Source of the DNA: Perkinsus marinus ATCC 50983
Lineage: Eukaryota; Perkinsozoa; Perkinsida; Perkinsidae
Direction: 5' to 3'
Length of the DNA stretch: 64,000 nt
Assembly: GCF_000006405.1 (NCBI RefSeq)
Contig: NW_003216064.1
Span: 80,470 to 144,469, forward strand
Shown here: positions 56,164 to 64,000 of the stretch, piece by piece
How the letters are laid out: each line of letters begins with the position of its first letter
Numbering within the stretch: the stretch's first letter is position 1
Position numbers and translations under genes: made by a program
The notes under the pieces: model-generated
Told to the model about the DNA's origin: nothing
Databases searched by the model: none
The model's input: only the letters and a program-made list of their open reading frames with translations

Positions 56164-56317
56164 GTAGCCGAATTGATTCCCGCAATTCGTCGAAATTGAA
56201 GTTACTTTGATCGTACAGACGGAGTCGATTATTCTATCGCGAGATCCTGTGAAATCGATTGAAACAGGGCGTGTCTTTGGGGATATGGCATAGCCGCCCC
56301 ACGCGATAGGACTGCAG

Positions 56318-56478
56318 TATGGTGCAAAAAAGACCCACCTCTTGTAATTTCGTGGCGCGTGACAGTTGATGAATAAAACAGGTACCATTTGGAAGATCTC
56401 TTTCTAACGCAGTACGAATGGTTCTGATATACGAAGTGTGCACTGAGTTATCGTCAAACGCAAAATCGGCTACATACA
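56318..56478 (+). repeat. Dispersed repeat family B, copy 2
   Basis: Homologous to 14888-15052 (see that entry). It also shares an exact 20-bp string (GTAATTTCGTGGCGCGTGAC, 56344-56363) with 741-760. Confidence 0.7.
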
Positions 56479-58165
56479 GAAACGCCGCACCTGGAGGTGC
56501 TCCTGCTGCACCCTCTCCAGGAAGTCCTGATCAACCTCCATGCTAAGAGACCTTCCGCTGAAGATACTTAACATAGGCCTAGCGGGAAGAGCGGAGCCAT
56601 CTGATCTGAGACCCATCCAAGCAGCTGACAACAATGCAATGCGGCATCATCAATGGTGACCGAGCTGCTCCTATCCCCTGAGTTGGAACCCTGACTTCTC
56701 ATAGCTTCTGGTACAGTTGGTGAGGGAAGTGGTGACGGAATAGACCTTGGGTGTTGTTGATGTTATTTGGAACTAACAGATGATGCACTTGTTTCCGGTG
56801 TTAACGACGCAACCACATGCTCATGCGTGCTCAGCAGTACTTGGGACCCCTGCCCCCCCATCTTGGCCATCTTGCGCCGGAAGACGTAGCTCGCGCGCGG
56901 CCAGTAATCGATTACACAACATTGCATAATTGCCACAGACATTTTCGAGTTGGAACGGTATTGCTGCGATCACTTGGGCGAGAAGCCGTGGTGTAATTGG
57001 AGCCTGGCTCTATCGAGAGAGTCATGCGTCCTTCCGACTCTCGCGCGAATCGTGAGCATTCATGTTGAGTTGTGGGCGCCAAATCTGAAATAGAGATACA
57101 CGATCATCAATGACCTGGGAGCGATGGATGCTACTTTGAATGGTTAGTTACGGTAGAGCTTAGACATTTAATGAAGGTGATCATACTAATCTCTAGTGTT
57201 ACCTTGGTATCATCGCCATCGTTTGGGTTATAATGAGCTCTCATTCCATTGGGGAGTCCCGAGCGGATCATGAATGCAAGTCACCCCCTACCAGCTGCAG
57301 AGCATGGATCCTGGCTCGAATGTGTGGAATAGGAGTAGTCTTATTATCGAGGAACTATGGGCTTCGCTTCTGTGTGGTTCTTCATACGGGAACCTACAGC
57401 AATGGAATGATGGCGCCTCCACTCTTTGACTATCCTCTGATGAGTGTATTGTAACGGAGGAGAAAAATCGAATCCGTGTCTACAGCTTTTCCATGTTAAT
57501 TTGATCTTTTGCCCGATTTTCTTGTATTTTACCAAATTCTTTTGAAAAAAAAACCGCATTCACCACGAGCAATCGCAGCGTGGTTACACGTCCTCTATGT
57601 TGCGCCCAATGCAATGAGTACTACGCATGTAAGCGTACAGTTATGACTCGTACTGTACTGAGATGAAACTAGTGTGAATATGTATTGTCGGAGAGAACTG
57701 AGAAGGAGCGTCAGAGGCAATCGAGTTCACACAAGACGGGGAGTAATCTCGTGATTCTGAGGTATTCGTGAATTGCGGCTTGCGTTGAGAAAATAGGATC
57801 GGATCGGTTACTGGTCTGTGTCTTCGTTCCGAAAATATCTATTTTTCATTAAAATTTTGGGTAATTCATTGAAATCAGTCGGTAAAAAGTTAGGAAGAAC
57901 ATTTTTTTTTAAGAAATGGGGAGAGTGTTGGTAATTCAGGCAAAATATTGACCTGTAAATAATGTAGTTTGGATTCGGACATTCATCACGGAGGTTACTG
58001 CTCCGGTTGGGTCCTTGCTTCACTACACTCGATAGGGTACAATCGGTCCCTCATTAGGTGGCCGCTGTCGGCATTCGGAAGCTGATCAATTCGGTCAAAG
58101 GGGTTCCGAGTTGATGATGGATTTGTATCGGACACTATCACTGCAGTTGGTAGGTTGATGTTAGT

Positions 58166-58518
58166 ATGAGCACTACCCCACCAAAGGCAGGCCCTGAGAC
58201 TTGCTGGCTTCTACAATATCCTAGACCACGGCTCACGGAAGAGGTCGCCGAGAGATTCCTCAGATCACCAACCGATCTGAATGATGCCACTATGATCAAA
58301 CAAATACGGAAAGTGTCCGGAGATAAAGTCGTCTGCGAGACGACAGAAGGGTGAGGTTTATCATCATCATCATCATCGCTGTCGTTGCTACTACCTCGTA
58401 CCACCATCCATGGTCTTGCAGGCTCGTCTCCTACCCTCTGAAGAAGCTACTGTCGCCACCACTTTACCACAAGGTGAAAGACATCATACCCAAGAACGGC
58501 AGCAAGAGTGGTTCATGA
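58166..58518 (+). CDS. Small two-exon hypothetical protein
   Basis: Exon 1 starts at ATG 58166 (MSTTPPKAGPETCWLLQYPR) and runs to ACAGAAGG|GTGAGG at about 58351. The intron of about 70 nt ends TCTTGCAG, and exon 2 continues in phase as LVSYPLKKLLSPPLYHKVKD and ends SKSGS before TGA at 58516-58518. The product is about 93 residues, rich in Lys and Pro, with no signal or membrane segment. I do not recognise it. The good consensus donor and acceptor and the preserved phase are the main support. Confidence 0.55.
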
Positions 58519-58952
58519 CGTGGTGACTATCGCGACATTTCTGTCCGTTGCTGGTAGATGGGTTTCAACATTCGCTCTGTGATTCACTATCTGTTTCATG
58601 CGTTGTTGTTTTTTGTTCACATGTGTAATAGCTGAGTTTCCATACATTAGAGATAGCTTACCCTCGAGATTCTTATAAAGAGAAACTTCCATTGAAACCA
58701 TATAGACCTGCCTTGCAAGCTCTCACAGAGACCACATCGAGCAAAGCACTAGGACTTTCTAATTGGTATATGTACTCGTTGGCTACGTAGCGTTACTAGG
58801 TGATCGTGAAGGGCAGTTTCAAGTTGTTATCATCATTGACAGCGTAATGGGAGGGACATGCAAGACCACTAGTTTTCTCTCATGCAACTCGAGGCCAACA
58901 TAGAGATGATCAGTGTGAAGACAGTCAGTGAATGATACATGTTACATGCTCG
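58519..58952. other. Intergenic
   Basis: Lies between the 3' ends of the small two-exon gene (+) and the fucosyltransferase-like gene (-). Nothing recognised. Confidence 0.45.
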
Positions 58953-60284
58953 TCATCTCACAACTGCATCACGAATCCGATGCCTGGCCGGGCATTTCTG
59001 ATACCGCGACCACTCCCCCGCCACACTTTCTTGGTCCCATGCATCTGTCAAACGGACAGGTATGGAGCTGACGGCTTCGAAAGCCATGCGCCGCATGACA
59101 CTTTGGGCCTTGGCATCAGCGGGGTAGAGGACAATACCTGTGCTCAATAGCCCGGCCCACGCACTAAAGCCACTATTCGACAGAACCACCAAATCTGCCG
59201 CGACCAATGTGAGGAAGGACCGCGCTGTGTCCGCGTCGAGATAGACACTGACTCGCCACCTGCCAGTAAAGTCGCGACCGAGATCAGCGACTTGCTTCCG
59301 TAGAGAGACCTCGAAGTCCACTGATTGGCCTAAGTGGTTGCAAAGCTTCTTCTCTCGACTACACTCGTGATCGCCTTCTCGCCAGCTCTCACTAACAACA
59401 ACGACCTGAGCTGAGCTATCAGGCGCAAGTTGGGTGAGTAGATGCGCAACGGTTTTCGCGAAGAAGTGGTTGCGAGTCATACGGTGTTGCTGACGATCGA
59501 GTAGATCCCCGCGTCTTATGTGGACAGCAATGAGAATGTCATCAGTGCCTCCCACGAACAACGTGCTGCCTTTGCCTGCGCTTATAATACGGGATCGTAG
59601 CCATTCTCGCACCACCAGCTCTTCACTCGACGACGGAGTTCCCCCAGTGTTCTTGTCGAACCAGGGACAGATCACAACGAGGCCATGACCCGTGCCCAAG
59701 AAGGAAGCCACCTGATCCAGCGTGTTGCCAGCGATCCCCTTCTCGCCCTGCACCCTCTTGCCAGCACTTCTGCGTGGACAAGAGCCGTCTTTCGAGGGCG
59801 AATACTTCACAGCCTTCTTCAACTCAATGGCGGTATCATCTGTTATGTTGCCGCCCCACAGTCGGGCCAACAGCGGCGCAGCTGTAAGCATATCAGTATG
59901 CTCGCCACTGCCGCCTTCAGCCCTCCACAGTGCACCAAGGAAACGACCCCTCCCACGGAGACCCGCTACCATGGTCAGCATCTGCAACTCCAGCTTGTGT
60001 CCAAGACCATGAGCGAAGCCCAGATCAACAACATAGGGTCGGCCTACACCCGCTTCGAACGAAGAGAGATCAGACCCTTGTGAGGCAAGGTGAATCGAGG
60101 TCGAGTTGTAACACTCCCACGTGGTGGATGCTAGTGACAGTTGATGACCATCTTGCGGTCCCGAAATGAACAGGTCTTCGCGCGACTCGGTATAGTAGAG
60201 ATAGAGATAGCCTATGACCAGTGAGCCCAAGTAGGCCAACAGATACCAGCGTCGTCTAGAGTACGTGTCTTTGGCAAGGCTCAT
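58953..60284 (-). CDS. Fucosyltransferase-like type II membrane protein (HxRRGD motif)
   Basis: Intronless, 443 residues; ATG at 60282-60284. A short basic cytosolic tail (SLAKDTYSRRR) precedes one transmembrane anchor at about residues 12-30 (RWYLLAYLGSLVIGYLYLYY), the topology of Golgi glycosyltransferases. DILIAVHIRRGDLLDRQ (about 250-264) carries the HxRRGD motif of alpha-1,2/alpha-1,6/O-fucosyltransferases, which contacts GDP-fucose. VVVVSES (about 296) and DADTARSFLTLVAADLVVLS, then NSGFSAWAG (about 352-385), follow the C-terminal donor-domain pattern. FAHGLGHKLELQ near residue 95 resembles the family's N-terminal glycine motif. The acceptor is unknown, and distant GT-B families remain possible. 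Confidence 0.7.
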   Translation of the reverse strand: MSLAKDTYSRRRWYLLAYLGSLVIGYLYLYYTESREDLFISGPQDGHQLSLASTTWECYNSTSIHLASQGSDLSSFEAGVGRPYVVDLGFAHGLGHKLELQMLTMVAGLRGRGRFLGALWRAEGGSGEHTDMLTAAPLLARLWGGNITDDTAIELKKAVKYSPSKDGSCPRRSAGKRVQGEKGIAGNTLDQVASFLGTGHGLVVICPWFDKNTGGTPSSSEELVVREWLRSRIISAGKGSTLFVGGTDDILIAVHIRRGDLLDRQQHRMTRNHFFAKTVAHLLTQLAPDSSAQVVVVSESWREGDHECSREKKLCNHLGQSVDFEVSLRKQVADLGRDFTGRWRVSVYLDADTARSFLTLVAADLVVLSNSGFSAWAGLLSTGIVLYPADAKAQSVMRRMAFEAVSSIPVRLTDAWDQESVAGEWSRYQKCPARHRIRDAVVR

Positions 60285-61479
60285 CGTCGTACCATAGCGA
60301 TAGCCAAACTAACGAAATCACGCGTAGGTAAGCGAACACTTCGTTGGGTGACTGCTGTCCAGTTCACTCACGCATAGGATGTTAAGTCACATTAGAGATC
60401 ACCACTCGCACCGAACACTCCGATCTCCGCATTCTATGTGACTTCCCAACACAAGACCATCACCATGATCATCACGAAAAACTCTTCTCTCGCTTTAGTA
60501 ACTGCTACATGAGCCCAACAAAGAGGCACTCAAACTGTCTGCTTAGAGCCGTAGAGACCACTCCTGCAGTCATCGAGGCCATCACGATCATGTACATAGT
60601 GCTTCCGCTTATTGCATGTTCGTTCGAAGTCTCGAACCTGACAAAAACCCTCTACTGTTGGCCTACTCCGCCGCAGCATACCTCCTTCACACACTGACTA
60701 ATATCCCCCATATGATTCTCTATGCACCGCCGTAGCGGCATCATGGTACACACAGTAACATTACGAGTGACCTTAGGCCTGTTAGCAGCCATCATCTTCA
60801 ACCAGCGTTAACACAGCTTCTCGAGCTGCGGTAGCAACTAGATGCAACCGGCTTACCACTCCTCGACCATTTCATAACCCAATGCCCCAGCGTGATAAAG
60901 GAGAAGCTAGAATCATACTCAGTGATAGAGATACGGATAAGACAAGCCGTGGCTATCATGCAGCCTAATCCAGGAAGAAGAAAGCCTACCAACCTCAGTC
61001 GGCCATGCTCAGGTAATATGTGCATAGGTCCCGCTCAACACCTCAGTGTTCTACTTCATTACTAGTGACTTCAGTCACCTACCCAGTCAGAGTAGTCACT
61101 CTCAGTTCTATGGCGTCTCCAATGGCTCTCACAGCCGAAAGTTGCATACATTACTACCTATCATATAATTGACGCCAGACTATACGACTCAGCGAGGCGT
61201 ATACAGCGCTATCGTAATACCGTGAATGCAACGAACGGTTAACTCCCATACAAGCAGTGAAGCTCTCGAGGCCTTCGGAGAGCCTACTATCGTACAGGTG
61301 CAGTCACGATGGGAAGCAGGAGTAACCACTCAGTACATGGCCATGATTAGGCAATTTCCAACTCAACTCCCCACGTGATGGAAAGGAACAGTACTCCAAG
61401 ACTCCTGTTGGCTTGTAATATTAACGACATAGCACCTCCTAAACTAGGCACCAACCAACAGCAGTAGCTGACCTTTCGT
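60285..61479. other. Intergenic region, one weak candidate gene
   Basis: Apart from the candidate at 60782-61025 (-), no conserved frame is recognised. Confidence 0.4.
60782..61025 (-). CDS. Weak candidate small membrane protein, two exons
   Basis: An ATG at 61023-61025 gives MHILPEHGRLRLVGFLLPGL, a hydrophobic stretch GFLLPGLGCMIATACLI and HWVMKWSRS. A consensus donor (GTAAGCCG) and an acceptor 30 nt on (TACCGCAG) continue in frame as REAVLTLVEDDGC to TAA. About 70 residues. No family is recognised and it may be part of a larger gene or spurious. Confidence 0.25.
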
Positions 61480-62674
61480 CTAGCGACGTGGCGGACGGTC
61501 TCCCCTCGGCTGAGCAGGCTTGGCCCAGTCGAGCTTAAGGATAAGGTTATCGTAACTGAGTCACAATTCCTGGTAAATCAAAGTAGCGCAACAGAGGTCC
61601 TCTACCCGTGTCCGTTGAGCTTTTCCAAAGCCTTCTCAGCATCCTTCTTGTTGTAGTACGTGACGAAAGCGAAGCCCTTGGAGAGCCCAGTCTCGGGGTT
61701 GCGGGCTGGCAAAAGCCTTCTAGTAGTAGGATGAGCATGCGAGCCCCAACTTACCAAGATAGATCCTCTGCACACGGCCAGCGGTAGAGAAGAGCTGCTG
61801 AAGGTCACCATCACCAACATCTTCAGAAAGGTTAGAGACACTATAAAACGCATGAAGGCCTCGAATGGTGAAGTGTAGTCCTACCGCAAAGTGTGCTCAT
61901 CTCTGTCCTTCTGTTGGTCGAATGGTCTAGCACCACCACCAAGACCACGCTGGTTGGGTGGCACATAGCGGCCAGTCGTGTGAGTACGGAGCTACAGTGG
62001 TCACTGCTATAGTACGCATCGAATGGTACTACCGGAATCGCCTCCTTCTCAGCTTCGCCGTCGGCCTCTCCTTCACTCTCACCACGGAACTTAGTCCATA
62101 CGCTAACCTTCTTCTTGTTGAGACCGAGGACCTACGACCGACCATAGGCCAACTTGGTTCCTTCCCCTACTACTACTTGGTCCACACTCGCCGTCCAGAA
62201 TTTCTCCTGATCGGCACCAGTCTCATCCTCAGCAGCAGCGCTGGCACCAGTAAGCTTGCTGGGCTCCAGATTGATCTCATCTTCGGTACGATTCGCAAAG
62301 GTATTATTTTTATTCATCTCCACAGCCTTTCCAAAGGGAGTCCAATGTCTCCGTCTGATAGTATCATCTCTGCCCTCCCTACACCACCCCATCACCACTA
62401 CTACCTTTCTGACTCAGCCTTGCTGCAAGTCACTCGTACAGTGGTGACCTTGACGACCCTCGTCACCTTATATACAGCACCGTCCCGCTCTTGGTACTCG
62501 GTTATGGTCTTGAGACCAGTCTCGGGATCTAAAGGCAAGCGGGATATCCTAGGTCCGTCTTGGTATGATACAAACTAGGTACGGATGCTTACCAATATCC
62601 GTCTCGGTGGTGGATGGCACCTCCCGGTTGCTTGGTGATACGGGATCCTCATCAGCCCATCGCCCGGTTGTCAT
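61480..62674 (-). CDS. EIF3G: Translation initiation factor eIF3 subunit g, multi-exon
   Basis: The ATG at 62672-62674 reads MTTGRWADEDPVSPSNREVP, the eIF3g start. After an intron come GLKTITEYQERDGAVYKVTR, matching the 'KTVxEYxxNxDGKKVKVTR' block, and RRRHWTPFGKA, matching 'RRKWKKFG'. YVPPNQRGLGGGA precedes the C-terminal RRM: VSNLSEDVGDGDLQQLFSTA (RNP2 region), GRVQRIYLGK, NPETGLSKGFAFVTYYNKKD (RNP1) and LEKLNGHG. After a 50-nt intron comes YDNLILKLDWAKP, the family's end, and RPPRR before TAG at 61480-61482. The intron at 61720-61750 appears to be only 31 nt. The protein is part of eIF3, promoting 43S scanning and reinitiation. Middle exon borders are approximate. Confidence 0.92.
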
Positions 62675-63406
62675 TACTGAAGCCATACCGCCACTGATGA
62701 TTGATGTGTTGCTACTTCACAGTAGTCAAATGATTATCGCGCTCGCCATTCTAATCGATAGAGCTGAGCGGTTTCATCCATGAACATCAACAATCTTCGC
62801 ATGTTCCCCCCCCCCCCCGGCGTCGGGTCGTGGGCTAGAGGACGACGCTATACACGTGACGTCCTGGCCAAAGTGGTGGGGTCAGCCTTAACGTAACGGG
62901 AGGTACCACACCACATCGTCAGGGAGGGGGGAGATCGGAAAATAAATCTACAACTAAGCCGAGAGTGCGATGTAACCTTACGGCTCGAACGATCTTCGAG
63001 GCACTACCCGTAGCGCTGACCATCAGTTCGACACAACGTATTTTTCCTTGATGTAAATGGAGTTGGGTTAGAGAGTGTACGAATGTGGTAGACACTCCCA
63101 GGCAAATCCCAGGATCATGCAAGGCGGTGTGGCTCTGATAACACTGCAGAAGGCAGATGTGTTCTAAATTGATTTCTCCGAACAGAACGAGGCCGACAAG
63201 CTTGTTGGGGACTGAGACGAACCGGCATCGGTTGTCATCTAGGATATCGCAAAATCCAGTATGAAATTAGCTCTTCCGTATACTCAACAACTGGATCATC
63301 ATGGACACCCAATGATACATGCTAGTCATGAAGAAGGAGACAGCTCCTACACAGGGGCTGTATTACGGGCCGTAATTTACGGCGTATCACTATTTCGCTG
63401 CTATTG
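62675..63406. other. Intergenic upstream of eIF3g
   Basis: Contains a C homopolymer (62808-62818). No gene recognised. Confidence 0.45.
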
Positions 63407-64000
63407 TCATTCCTTGGGTACACGCGCGCTGACGGAAACCTTTAAGCTCTTTGCCGGCAAGTCGTGATTCGGTTCGCTGATGCCGCTCGATGAAGCAATC
63501 TTTGCTCCAAGAATAGCCGAGCTCGAGCACACTATCATGAGAGATCCGACTACACTGAGCAAACTGATCTCATCAGGATTGGCTAAAGCTTGCCATAGAA
63601 ATGTGAAGGCGACATTGGCCTGGAACAGAATGGCACAGTTCTGAGGTTTCTCAAGTTGAAGGGATCTATTGTAAAAGAACTGCGAAAGGGTACCGAAAAT
63701 TCCCGTACCGATCATAAAAATGCTGCAGCTGTAACCAGTGCTAGCAACGGAGGGAAGTGTGAGAGCATCCAAGCCGAGAGCGAGGCTTGCAGCACTCTCA
63801 AATGTTCCGCAGACACCAAAGGAGAAGACCAGGCAAACGTAATGGACTGAAGAACCGATGAAGTAAACGATAATAGGAACCATACCAGAGGTGGCCGCTC
63901 CTGCAATTGTGACAATGAGGGCACTCAGATCCGTCTGGGATTCTTCAACAGTTATCGAGGAGTCGAAAACGAAACTCGGGCGAACAACAAATACAGACCC
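63407..64000 (-). CDS. EamA/drug-metabolite-transporter superfamily membrane protein (SLC35G-like), 5' part outside window
   Basis: The frame is open from the window edge to the stop at 63407-63409. It reads GSVFVVRPSFVFD, like the EamA 'GVVLVARPPFLF' segment that ends the first repeat. Hydrophobic helices follow (ALIVTIAGAATSGMVPIIVY, HYVCLVFSFGVCGTFESAAS, CSIFMIGTGIFGTLSQFFYN), then RSLQLEKPQNCAILFQANVA, the family's 'xAxxxxxPxxxAxxxYxxvv' block, LLSVVGSLMIVCSSSAILGA and a short polar tail. About five C-terminal membrane helices are visible. Members export or exchange small metabolites; the substrate is unknown. Confidence 0.75.
   Translation of the reverse strand, partial: GSVFVVRPSFVFDSSITVEESQTDLSALIVTIAGAATSGMVPIIVYFIGSSVHYVCLVFSFGVCGTFESAASLALGLDALTLPSVASTGYSCSIFMIGTGIFGTLSQFFYNRSLQLEKPQNCAILFQANVAFTFLWQALANPDEISLLSVVGSLMIVCSSSAILGAKIASSSGISEPNHDLPAKSLKVSVSARVPKE

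Larger units (their letters stand above)
55525..58165. other. Gene-poor 2.6 kb with minisatellite and dispersed repeat
   Basis: Contains the 70-bp array (55820-56163) and the family-B repeat (56318-56478). Frames through the array shift register each unit and are not taken as genes. Confidence 0.5.

Noticed and set aside
55792-56210. Open frames through the 70-bp repeats as a repeat protein
   Set aside because: The 70-bp unit shifts frame each copy; no start context or homologous domain.

Overview
This is eukaryotic nuclear DNA from an intron-rich protist. The best fit is a perkinsozoan alveolate (Perkinsus-like), inferred from compact GT-AG introns of about 30-70 nt, tightly packed same-strand genes, a BEL/Pao retrotransposon, a eukaryotic isocitrate lyase and CD36-type receptors; this is recognition, not a database match. 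GC is moderate and there is no bacterial operon structure. One 100-N assembly gap lies at 26782-26881.

Layout. 0.2-12.4 kb is a same-strand run: a RING-like zinc-finger gene, a large multi-exon IML1/DEPDC5 homologue (GATOR1 subunit) and a class-III aminotransferase-like gene, separated by about 0-65 bp. 12.8-18 kb carries intronless minus-strand genes for isocitrate lyase (C-terminal SKM, a peroxisomal-type signal) and a CD36-family receptor. 18.5-20.6 kb is release factor eRF1, whose first intron is a long ACT microsatellite. 21.7-28.4 kb has a serine carboxypeptidase head-to-head with a two-KH glycine-rich RNA-binding protein, whose tandem paralogue is cut by the assembly gap. 30.3-34.9 kb has pyroglutamyl-peptidase I and a two-pass membrane protein with EGF-like modules.

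36-50.5 kb is the most distinctive region: five small intronless paralogues (two on minus, three on plus) with bacterial-lipoprotein-like signal sequences (L-T-G-C), Thr/Ser-rich stalks and a shared Cys-containing domain. An apparently intact BEL/Pao LTR retrotransposon (39127-45378, identical 205-bp LTRs) sits between the minus and plus groups.

51-64 kb holds a protein kinase, a carnosine-synthase-like ATP-grasp ligase, a 70-bp minisatellite, a small two-exon gene, a fucosyltransferase-like type II membrane protein, translation initiation factor eIF3g and the 3' part of an EamA-type transporter running off the window.

Themes are translation (eRF1, eIF3g), nutrient sensing and carbon metabolism (GATOR1, glyoxylate cycle), peptide turnover (S10 and C15 peptidases) and surface or secreted proteins. 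Exon borders were worked out by hand from GT-AG sites, reading frame and family motifs; the best resolved are eRF1, the carboxypeptidase and pyroglutamyl-peptidase.
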